From Oppiella nova (Eukaryota; Arthropoda; Arachnida; Sarcoptiformes; Oppiidae): DNA of 20,166 nucleotides. A model generated the notes under the pieces. It was not told the DNA's origin. It ran no database searches and was given only the letters and a program-made list of their open reading frames with translations. A program made the position numbers and the translations under genes. The stretch spans positions 1 through 20,166 of the forward strand of contig CAJPVJ010000825.1 in assembly GCA_905397405.1 (NCBI GenBank). Reading direction: 5' to 3'. This document shows positions 1 through 8,800 of this stretch, in pieces; the first letter of the stretch is position 1, and the number at the start of each line of letters is the position of its first letter.

Positions 1-34
1 ACTGTATTTTCAAACATATTTTTTAATTCGAAAT

Positions 35-227
35 GAAAGGTATTATGGTTTCTGTAAAGGTTTGCTCAAAACTGATATGTATTTCTATATATTTTCACAA
101 ATAGTGTACATTCATTGTACACTATTTCGATCTTAAAACACAGTGTACAAATACCCTAAATAGTGTACTGTACACCCCAATAGTGTACAGTTGGTCACAC
201 TGCGTGTGACACACTATCATACCTTTC
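35..227. mobile_element. Candidate MITE-like inverted-repeat element
   Basis: The ends form an imperfect inverted repeat: gaaaggtattatgg at 35-48 against the complement of ctatcatacctttc at 214-227 (12 of 14 match). Between them the motif agtgtac occurs five times: 103-109, 142-148, 162-168 and 182-188 on the plus strand, and 117-123 on the minus strand. The copies at 98-125 form a perfect 12-base stem with a 5-base loop. Dense subterminal repeats inside terminal inverted repeats are typical of non-autonomous DNA transposons, but I see no clear target-site duplication and no coding capacity. It could also be a local palindrome cluster. Confidence 0.35.
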
Positions 228-634
228 CCTTCACTATGGCATTGCATTTTCACTTTGTTTTTAAACTTATGTTATTTATGAATTTTAAATCCCCAGTGTC
301 AATCAATAGGGTTTTCATAAAACTTTTTATTGCAAACATTTAATTTCCCAAAAAATAAACATAATTAATATTTATGATAATGAACCCCACACCCCCTAAT
401 ACCAGCCCTATACCCACCATTGACATTTGCAATACAGTAAATGCCCAAGCATAATTCCCAAGTGACAAATGACACGCATATGATCAACCAGTACTGTCAC
501 ACAACTCGTAAACATTTATTTCTCACTTTTAAACATTTATTTAATTTATAAATAAATTTAAGCGTTAATTATATAGTATTTAAAAATATTTCAAAACTAT
601 TAATAAACAATTGATTAAAAAGACGACAAATATC
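228..634. other. Intergenic DNA and NOP53 3' UTR
   Basis: This AT-rich stretch holds the NOP53 3' untranslated region at its right end. The rest shows short A/T runs and no open frame or RNA gene that I can support. The words aaacatttattt at 510-521 and 532-543 are a direct repeat that supplies two poly(A) signals on the minus strand. Confidence 0.5.
515..541 (-). terminator. Poly(A) signals of NOP53
   Basis: Two AATAAA hexamers read on the minus strand at 536-541 and 515-520, about 95-120 bases beyond the NOP53 stop codon. This is the expected place for cleavage and polyadenylation. The assignment rests on the hexamers and distance only. Confidence 0.6.
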
Positions 635-2035
635 TCAAACGATGGGGTCTTTACACGACTTTTTGATGATTTTCTTGAGTTTGTATTTCCTTTTGAAGGT
701 CTGTTTAGTTCGCGTTTCGATTATATTTCTTCGTTGAATGGATTTGAAGCGGTCTTGTAATAGGTTTCCCTCCGTTTTCATTGAACGCAAACAACCGCTC
801 AGTTCGTGTGTCAGATGCAGTTCAACATCCGGCTCCTCATACTTATAACGACTCATTCGTTTGGGTTGAAAAAGTTTGGCTAAATTTCGTGCCGACCGTC
901 GCTTCTGTCTCTCAGAGGACTCCTTCTCCTTTTGGTTCAACTCTTTCTTATATGTCTTTAATTTGAAGATTTCATTCGCTGAAGATTTCAAACTCTTCTC
1001 TAATCTCTTCTTCTTTTCCGTCTCTTTCTGTAACAACTCTTTACGTCTCTGGGCTCTAGTCTTCTTCTTGTCGGCTCTAATCAACTGATTCCATGTCTTG
1101 TCTTCATTCTCTTCCATCTGATCCTCACTTTCATTGTCTTCCTCGTCATCGCTGAGACCTAATCCGTGAGACATCTCTTTAGCCCACGTCTGGTCGTTAG
1201 GTGCCGACGCTCTGCTCACGTAATGGTCTTCGACGACGCGCTTCAAGTGATTGTCTTCTCTAATCTTCTTGACCTCAATGTCGTGAGCGATGGCCAACAG
1301 GTTCTGGTGGTCTTCGAAGGACGGGTTGTATGACTGCCCCGAAAGCGGCGGTTCCACTGATGGCAGAAGAGACGGCTTTTGGTAGCGATGTTTCGGCACT
1401 TTTGGTGGTTTACTGCCCTTCAGGACCTCCTGATAATCAATCAACTCTTCTATTTCGACGTCCTTTGGATCAGTTTCTTCGGCGTCGGCCCACAAATCAC
1501 TGCTAAAGTTAAACCTTAACTTCGGATCCGATTTGACGGCTTTCTTCTCGTCTGCCTTTTGTTTTGCTCTCAAATATTGCAATTGTTTTTGTGGCCAAAG
1601 TTTGGCGAACTTCTTGTCGTCGTTAAGAAAAGTTCTTCTCTTGTCTTTGGGACCAACTCTGGGGACAATCGGTTCCGCTTTGGACTGAGACTCAAGTAAT
1701 TTAAAGTACTTTAAGTCCGATTGAATTGATTTCAGTTTCGACTCTTTGGCGGCTCTTGTCTTCGGTTGGTCTTCATTCAGGAGCTCCGCGTTTGCCGTCT
1801 TCTCGACCACAAAGAGACTGTCATCTGATTTGTCTGCAATGGCACCACTGAATGGTCACAAAAGTAGTTAGAAATGAATGGTATGTACTCCTCATGAGTT
1901 CACTACAAACCCAATCCTCTCATTGAAGCGATTATTCTCGAGATATTCCTCCACATCATCGATGGGACAGTGCTTTCTCCACGTCTTCTTCCGGTTTTTA
2001 CTCACTTTCACCGCTTTCTTCGGTTTAGACATCAT
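635..2035 (-). CDS. NOP53: NOP53 (GLTSCR2/PICT1) ribosome biogenesis protein
   Basis: Two coding exons, 1911-2035 and 635-1847, separated by a 63-base intron, give 445 residues (human NOP53 has about 478). The start is ATG-ATG at 2035. The N-terminus (residues 1-41) is basic, then carries a short acidic helix with DVEEYLENNR, as in the family. Residues 53-57 (LFVVE) sit where NOP53 has its arch-interacting motif for the exosome helicase MTR4. An acidic patch (about 220-240) is followed by a long Lys/Arg/Glu coiled coil and by the hallmark block GNLLQDRFKSIQRRNIIE at about 402-419. Known role of the family: nucleolar assembly of the 60S subunit and recruitment of MTR4/exosome for 5.8S rRNA maturation; in vertebrates it also holds RPL11 and RPL5 and affects p53. 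The intron donor reads GTTTGT, which is weak, but the joined frame (RIGGAIADKSDDSLF) matches the family. Confidence 0.93.
1848..1910 (-). other. NOP53: NOP53 intron (63 bases, weak donor)
   Basis: The donor GG|GTTTGT (phase 2) and acceptor CATTCAG|TGG restore Gly at the junction and keep the frame. Retention would end the protein after a few residues (GFVVNS then stop), so splicing controls whether a full protein is made. Confidence 0.8.
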
Positions 2036-2476
2036 TTCAATCGTTCAATAAATGGCTAAATATTGAGACAATTTGTGTCACAAATTCACACGTGTTTTGC
2101 GATCACAAACACAAACAGCAATGCGATGGCCGACACACACACTGTTACGTCAGTTCAATAATTACGTGTCACTGAAGGGGAGGGGTTGTGACACAGACAC
2201 TATAAAAATAGCAATGTCAATTTATAAATACACCTAAATTAGAGTTATTTATCATCTAAAATATTAAATCTATTAATATATTTACATTAAACCTAATAGT
2301 TTTCACTTCACTCCCTATTATCATAGATTTATAATTTTAAAAAAAATTTCAGATAAAAGTTATGAAATTCATTTGATATAATTCACAAAACAATTTGATT
2401 TTGATTTTTTGAATCTATGATTTATTTATTTAATCTGAAAGCAATTTTAATTATACTAATGTATGAGAAGTTTGTA
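2036..2476 (-). promoter_or_regulatory. Likely NOP53 promoter region
   Basis: This gap separates NOP53 from the next gene on the same strand. It contains a palindromic E-box CACGTG at 2089-2094, 54 bases before the NOP53 ATG, and a CRE-like TTACGTCA at 2145-2152. A T-rich TATA-like stretch (ctatttttatag on the minus strand) lies near 2200-2211. CACGTG is the known Myc/Max site common in promoters of animal ribosome biogenesis genes. The left half of the gap is GC-richer than the right, which is plain AT-rich 3' flank of the neighbouring ORF. Confidence 0.45.
2421..2430 (-). terminator. Poly(A) signals of the 139-codon ORF
   Basis: Two overlapping AATAAA hexamers on the minus strand end about 50 bases after the stop at 2477. 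They support the idea that the upstream ORF is transcribed as its own mRNA. Confidence 0.5.
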
Positions 2477-2896
2477 TTAAAACTTATAAATTATCTTTTT
2501 TGGCAAATCTTTTTTCAGTGATTTTTTCTCCATTCGTTTACTCTTTTTATTATTCTTGTGTCTAATCTGTTCCCTGATCTCCATTTCCTCCTCACTCTCT
2601 ATACTATTAAACTCCAAATCGATTTGGATTTCATTGAATAATTCAAACCATTTTTGGCAAACTTTTCCCAAATTGTCAATTGATTCAGAAATTCCTTCGA
2701 AGATATTCTGACAAAACATCACATCTTCGCCGACAATCACTGAATCTAACGATTGGTTTTCATTACATGATGTGAGTTGTGAGTGATGTTCAATGAATTG
2801 CTCGCTATTCACGTCTGATTGCATTTTGTCTGTACTCTTAAAGCCATCGGAATTGTTGAGATCAGCACTCAATGAAACATCACTTTTTGGATTCAT
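2477..2896 (-). CDS. Unrecognised 139-residue protein, single exon
   Basis: I do not recognise this protein. The start chosen is the ATG at 2896 (context gcaaaATGaa, A at -3, beginning MNPKSDVSLS); the frame stays open 22 codons further upstream but without an ATG. The first 60 residues are polar and Ser/Asn/Asp-rich, residues about 60-110 look helical with hydrophobic residues and Trp (CQKWFELFNEIQ), then comes an acidic run (ESEEEMEIREQ) and a strongly basic tail rich in Lys. No signal peptide or membrane segment is seen. The charge layout fits a small nuclear or coiled-coil partner protein, but that is inference. It lies about 440 bases upstream of NOP53 and about 400 bases downstream of the NPC2-like gene, all on one strand. 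A first exon joined near 2930-2960 is possible; a chance ORF cannot be ruled out. Confidence 0.6.
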   Translation of the reverse strand: MNPKSDVSLSADLNNSDGFKSTDKMQSDVNSEQFIEHHSQLTSCNENQSLDSVIVGEDVMFCQNIFEGISESIDNLGKVCQKWFELFNEIQIDLEFNSIESEEEMEIREQIRHKNNKKSKRMEKKSLKKDLPKKIIYKF

Positions 2897-3296
2897 TTTG
2901 CTTAAGACTTTAGGCTTTATATTAGATTCAGTTGTTTGCGATTTGAGTTGAGAATAATTCAATTTTCATTTGATTTGATTTGATTCAAGATTTTAAAAAT
3001 TATTCATTACATTCTCAAATCTCGTGAATAAAAACCATATCTTTATTGAATAAATTGAATACAAATTTTTTATCATTTTATACATAAAAATCCCAAAATA
3101 AACATTAAATACATTTCAATACAATTATGTGATTAATTTACAAAACATATTTAAAAATATAAAGATTCAAAATTATATATAACTTAACGTTTGATGTCTT
3201 TATTAAATAATGAAATTCTTATTGAAAAATAGAAAACAATTAAAAATTGAAAGAAATTGAGTCAAAACGCAAAGAATAAAAGATTTATACAAAAGT
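2897..3296. other. Short intergenic spacer
   Basis: This AT-rich spacer contains the 3' UTR of the NPC2-like gene at its right side and the presumed promoter of the 139-codon ORF at its left side. A small repeat of ttgattt/gattca words lies near 2965-2990. No other gene or RNA is seen. Confidence 0.5.
3199..3204 (-). terminator. Poly(A) signal of the NPC2-like gene
   Basis: An AATAAA hexamer on the minus strand lies about 93 bases past the stop codon at 3297, the expected distance for a short 3' UTR. Confidence 0.55.
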
Positions 3297-5014
3297 TTAG
3301 TTATTATTTTTGGGTTTATTAGACCGAGATTTTGGTCGCGAACTTCTGGGTCTTTGGTTTGTGGTCTTAGGTCCGTCCGGGTCTACGATTTTGGCCGACA
3401 CTTGAACACAGACCACACTCTGTCCGGTGGGATCAGTCAGACTGTACTTGACTTTAATTGAAATCTTAAACCAAAACACGAATACAATTAAAATACTTTG
3501 TGTTGAATCATTTGCCAATGACTTACCGGTGGGTAGAAAGGCTTGACTTCGAAGGCTGCCTTGAATTGATAGCTGTTTCCTTTTTTCAGTGGACAGTCTG
3601 GTATTATGTTACCAGAACTGCAAGGATCAGCTCTTTGCTCGGGAAATGGTAGTTCTCTGCCTCTAATCACACCTTTGATTACTTCGGATAATTTGTTTGT
3701 GTTTAGAGCTATTCAAAGGGAAAATAATACATTTATCATTTGCCTTAATTAGCGAATGAATGAATAATTGGTATCGACTTACGAGAAACAAAGTCTGCCT
3801 CAACCGTCACATTAGTTCCCAGTTTGAGAACACATGGGTTTCCAGAGCAGGGAATTATACGAACATCTTTCACATTACCCGTCCCTGAAATCATAGCATT
3901 TCTCATCATTAGGCTATTGTTCCCTTCAATTAATGTAGCATTACTTAAATCTAAACTTATTTTTTGATGCAATAATTAATTTCGTACATGTATTTAAATC
4001 AGAACTAATAGTTAACGACTCTATACATAGAATTTATAATTTACTCCATTAAATTCATTTTTATTTTTAAAAATCTTTCAAAATGTGATTGTCAAATTAA
4101 GATTAAAATACTGGAATAACTTGTGTAATTACTGTGTAATACTAAATGCAATATATTATATGTGATTATGAAACTTCTTTACATTTAAAGGGATAAAAGA
4201 ATAGTAAGTTATGAACCAAATAAATAGAGTGCAATAAATGATTATACAGTAACTCAGAAAACAAAAGCATTGAATCGATAAATTGTTATCAAGAATAAGA
4301 ATAGAAAAGGGAATCGATAGCAATGGTCAATCACAGTGAAATGTCTACATTTGACAACTCCCTGACCAACTGACCCATAGCTAAGCTCTTAAAATAAGAT
4401 AATTGCTTTCGTATTATATATGGTCTACGAGATTGAATGGCTTGTGATTGAGTTCTATCTAATTGAGTTCAGAAGGAAATATAGCTCTGACCTCAAAATG
4501 TTGCTGAACATCAAACCCTGGGGACTACCGGTTCAAAAAGGGAAAGTTATAAAGTTGTTTCATTTGGACTCTACAATATTATTTGTTTTAACTTTTTTAA
4601 AGTGAAAGTAAAGTTTTAATATAAATCAAATGTCTAAATTCACATTTAAGAATAGCATTTTAATAATATTTATTTTTAAAACATAGTTTCATAATTTATT
4701 TGGGCAAAACTTGTATCAATTCATTTAATCTGTGAATCAAAACGTGTTTTACAAGTAATAAATTAATTGTATTTTTAGTTATACTCTTTACTAGTTTTAT
4801 GGTTTTTTAATAATCAATTAAAATATAATTTCCCTGTTCTATGCCTTTAATCTCAATACAAAAATAAACTTTAATTTCTACACAAATTATTACGATTTAA
4901 AAGCCGAGAAATCAATAAAACGTTTGAACACTTACCACAATCTGTGAAATTAACGGACTGTCCGGCCGAGTACTTGGCGAGAGTGAGGAGTAAAGCGACG
5001 AAAATGATGGACAT
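3297..5014 (-). CDS. NPC2-like ML-domain secreted sterol-binding protein
   Basis: Four coding exons (4936-5014, 3783-3884, 3527-3708, 3297-3464) join in frame to 176 residues. Residues 1-18 are a signal peptide (MSIIFVALLLTL core). The ML domain follows with six cysteines at 26, 39, 44, 90, 99 and 140, matching the three disulfides known in NPC2 (first with last, second with third, fourth with fifth). Phe82, Val115 and Tyr119 align with the sterol-pocket residues of mammalian NPC2, so lipid or sterol binding is likely. Sequons N22-F-T and N51-V-T are possible glycosylation sites. Known role: NPC2 hands cholesterol to NPC1 in the lysosome; arthropods have many secreted paralogues, including mite group 2 allergens, some linked to chemosensing or immunity. 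Residues 149-176 form a basic Pro/Ser/Asn-rich tail not present in human NPC2. Which paralogue this is cannot be decided here. Confidence 0.93.
3885..4935 (-). other. First intron of the NPC2-like gene
   Basis: This 1051-base intron separates the signal-peptide exon from the ML domain. The donor is TTGTG|GTAAGT and the acceptor GATTTCAG|GG. It is AT-rich. Two copies of gaatcgata lie at 4272-4280 and 4311-4319. An open frame at 4420-4605 on the plus strand has no family resemblance and no supporting signals. Confidence 0.8.
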
Positions 5015-5435
5015 ATTGAAATGGATGTGAAGTAAGTTTTTTGGCAGAAAGTGTGTTCACAAATTGGATGGCGTTTTGATGAAAAGCACAGAAAGAGTGA
5101 TGAAAATGAAAGTTTTAAAGACTAAGAATTCCTAAGAATTAGGTTGTCTTCACTCTTATAACATAAAGCAATGCTATCGAAGGCGGGGTTTGGTATGACT
5201 TGAGAGAAGAAAGTTTGAAACATATCTTAGAGCAGAATTTTATTTATATAAGTCGAGTCTCAATAAACTTTTATATTGAAAATCCTTATTAACACTCATT
5301 TCTGTACAATATTTTTGAGAACAATCTCTTGAGTTGACGATTAGTTGCAAACAGTTTATTGATTTATTCAGTACTTATTTAAACATAAATAAGACTTTCG
5401 ATGGTTTTGTTTATGAGAATTAAGGATAAGTGGGT
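5015..5435 (-). promoter_or_regulatory. NPC2-like promoter and 3' UTR of the SAM gene
   Basis: A TATA-like GTTATAAGAG on the minus strand has its TATAAG at 5155-5160, so transcription would start near 5125-5130, leaving a leader of about 115 bases. Directly at the presumed start lies a tandem ctaagaatt (5122-5130, 5132-5140). The right part (from about 5340) is the 3' UTR of the next gene, so the two genes are packed within about 420 bases. Confidence 0.45.
5355..5368 (-). terminator. Poly(A) signals of the SAM-domain gene
   Basis: Two AATAAA hexamers on the minus strand (5363-5368 and 5355-5360) lie 70-80 bases past the stop at 5436. Confidence 0.6.
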
Positions 5436-5875
5436 CTAAACAATGGCATAAACGCTGTAATGATCATTATTTGGATTGGATTTGTATTGTGTGTGCGATT
5501 CTTGCATAATCCGCATCCTTGGGCCCAAAGGAATGCCTAATTTTTGCATTCGTTCTTCACTCAAATAAGGCAACTCTGTTATGCCTGCAATACAATCATA
5601 CGGTCGTTAACTCTCATTTCATAACCAATTATATCAACAATTAAACATTGATTTAATTTATCAAATATAATTAATACCTATTTTCTCGGATTCAAAATTT
5701 CGAGCATATTTCTGATTTAGGGGTAGAAAAGCATTATTAGTATTAGAAATGAATGCAAATGTAATTGATTTGAAATGAAGATATTTGAGTGTAAAACAAG
5801 TTCTGATGGATGTGTACCTCATAGCCTAATTTCTTGAGGAATTGCCTCAACAATGGGGGCTCGTCTCCGAAAAAT
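5436..5875 (-). other. Three exons encoding the SAM domain
   Basis: Exons 5818-5875 (58 bases), 5678-5711 (34 bases) and 5436-5584 (149 bases to the TAG stop) carry the domain. Introns are 106 and 93 bases with GTACAC and GTATTA donors and CAG acceptors. The 34-base exon KYARNFESEKIG is a microexon inside the domain, so its skipping would break both frame and fold. The tail after the domain is short (ending YSVYAIV) and could offer a hydrophobic C-terminal ligand, which is speculative. Confidence 0.85.
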
Positions 5876-8800
5876 CTGTTCAAAAAGCATAAATATTTTT
5901 AAGACATTTACAACAATTTTCTTAAATAAAACATTCATAATTTTGATAGATTATTAACAATTTGATAGTGTGTGCACTATAGTAGTCGTATATAATTACG
6001 AGTGCATTCATTTGGGTGAATATATGTGTCCACTTGACCCCCACTTAAATGCCCTAATTTCCCATTTTTATAATTTGCATACTTTTTCAATTTTTCCACT
6101 TTATTCGGATTAATGATATGATGATTAGTAGTAATAACTCGCCGCCCATTTGCGGAAATATGACCATTGCTGTGATGGTGTGCTTTAGAGCTGATCCCAT
6201 AAACATTTGTACTCAGACTCTGCTTTATTGCCACCATTTGCTCCCTAATTAAGTCCATCTCTTGTCGCAAATTCTCCACTTCTTGCGATAGCGAGTGATT
6301 GTATCGCATGTCTGTTGATAACTGGGCGACACTTCGCGCTAATGTTATCACATGAGACTCAAGTCTTTTTATTCTTCGGGAAGAGTGTCTGAAATTGATA
6401 ATTAATTTATAAAATTTGCAAATAATTTATATTATTATTTAAAACACTTACGAGTCCTCAGATTTATGTCTTTTATATTCGTATTTATTTCTTCTATAAT
6501 ACATATCTCTTGTGCCTCTACTCGTCACAGAACTGCGTCCCGACACTATAGATGAGGCACTTCTACACACTTTCCTTCGGGTTCTTTGGCCCACATCTGG
6601 TCTCACTCGCGATCCCATCATTCCTAAGATCTGATCAATACATGAAAATACTTAATAATTAACACTTAAACACTTTATTAACCTAACGAGTAAACCGAAA
6701 TATGTATCATTTATGTACTGAAATGGTCTAACTCAATTCTCTACTATCAGATAACTTAACAAAAGTTTTATTAACTTAACTTATTGTTTCAATATTAATT
6801 GTTACTTTTAATGAATATTATACAATATTTTGTATCATAGTAAGTTAAATAAAGTAGCTACATTATTGAATTAAAATTAATCAAATATTTTACATTTCCC
6901 ATTACTAACCAATTTAAAAATTTGAATACTATCAAATGAATATACATAAATGTAATATTATGGAGTCATATTGTATATGTAATTAATTGGCAGAGAATTT
7001 CTTTCAATAATCAGTGATTATTTCAATTTCTTTCATTTGAAATACAATTTATTATAATAAAGTAATAAAAATTCATTGAAATTGATTTTAAATAATGTGA
7101 TGAATAAAAACAAGTCATAAATATCTTTCATCTATTGTTATTAAATCAGAAGTAATGAGTCGTAACTAATTTTCTAGAGTTTATAAAGTCGTTCAGTTCA
7201 TCGGCTTTCACTGAAATGACAGTTAATTGAATTTATTTCACATAATATATCTATAATTCTTATCCGAGTGTAACAATAATTACTGTAATATAGAATCAAT
7301 CATTTCTTTCGGAAGGCAATTAAGTTATGAAATAAATAATAGTCAGTCATACGAGTACAAGTGCAACAAATGTCAATCACATTAAATACTTTACAAGTCT
7401 TACAGTCAACACTCTTGAAGAATTCAATTTCATGAAAACAAAAATAACTATCACTTCCTAACATTTAAAACAAATACAATTATTAGTAACATATTCATAA
7501 CAGTGTTCATTATACTGTATTTAGCTAAATACTTTTAATTAAATTTGTATACATAATAATGCATAATATACCATACATCGTATCGTAGTATTGTGTCCAT
7601 AATTAAGTAAACAGTATAATTAATTATATTATTTAATCATGGATAATATTAAACAATGAGTCTATCTCTTAATGTTTGTTTATTGAGGAGATTATCTTTA
7701 AATGTATTACATATTCAAAACTCTCATGAACTGTATATAATATACCGCAAGCTTTTATAATATAATCATTGCTCTAAATCTGGTCATAAATAAGTCTTAA
7801 CTGTTTTGTTGAGTTGACGCCAAACACGACGGCATTTACCGATCGCTTAAAATCTACTTAATGTTTATGACTTAAACTTATTTTTTCAGTAAACAAAATA
7901 TTTTTTGTTTACTTATTCAGTAACAGTATTTAACTGAATAAAACATTTAGTAAATTATTCATATGTTAGGGTCTAATAAGGGAATAGAGTTAGCATTGAT
8001 TCGCAGATAAGGAGGGCTAAGAAATCAATTTTAAGGCAAACTCGCGGGGAGTCGACACACAATGGGATAACAAATCGTCAAAAGTAGAGAACAACTAATC
8101 GATTAATAAATTGTTTTATTCCTAGCATTCCTTCAAATTATGATTTATATATACATTGAATGAGTTTCTGATTTATGTTTTGTTGAACTCAAAGAGAAAC
8201 TCATTGAGAGAGTGCTGGAGAGACAGGGAATGAGAGAATAAAAAATAAGATAAAATAAAGAAAAGAAAACTTTTTTCTCGACTCACCTCCGAATACATGT
8301 TTTCCAGACCTTGAAGTTGTTTTCTTATTGAGTAGACATTCCCTTCGCCGCAAACACTGGTATTAGCCGTGTATTCGCTGCTCAAGTCGTCGGCGTAAGT
8401 ACTGTCTCGCGCTGTAGTCGTCGACAGTATATCACAATCAACTAAATTCATGAACCGATCTTTGCTTTTGTCATTTGGATGAGTGGACCGGTGTTTGGCT
8501 CGGTTTGGGATACTATAATACGAGCGATCATTACTCATATTACTCCTACATTTGCCACCACTACTCATATTAGTAATCACTGGACCAGTCTTTGTCGACC
8601 TCTGCACCGAATATTTGTTTTTATCGTTTAGAATATTCTGTTTATTACTTCCAATCACTTGTTTCTCAATTGTTTTGCACTTTTGTCGAGAGTTAGTTGT
8701 CTTGGAACTGATATTCTTAGGATTACTTGCCGTACATTTCATATCTGGTTTGGGCTCACAAAATTTAGCTGTCGTTCCGTTTATCGGTGGGTTTGGTGTC

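Noticed and set aside
781-1088. Two short plus-strand open frames inside NOP53
   Set aside because: They lie opposite the conserved NOP53 coding sequence and show no independent signal.
4420-4605. 61-codon plus-strand frame in the NPC2 intron
   Set aside because: No recognisable protein, no splice or poly(A) support, composition like the intron around it.
5436-5875. Assignment of the SAM domain to p63/p73, Bicaudal-C, EPS8 or ASK1
   Set aside because: The partner domains of those families (p53 core, KH, PTB, kinase) are absent and the SAM residues do not match what I recall of them.
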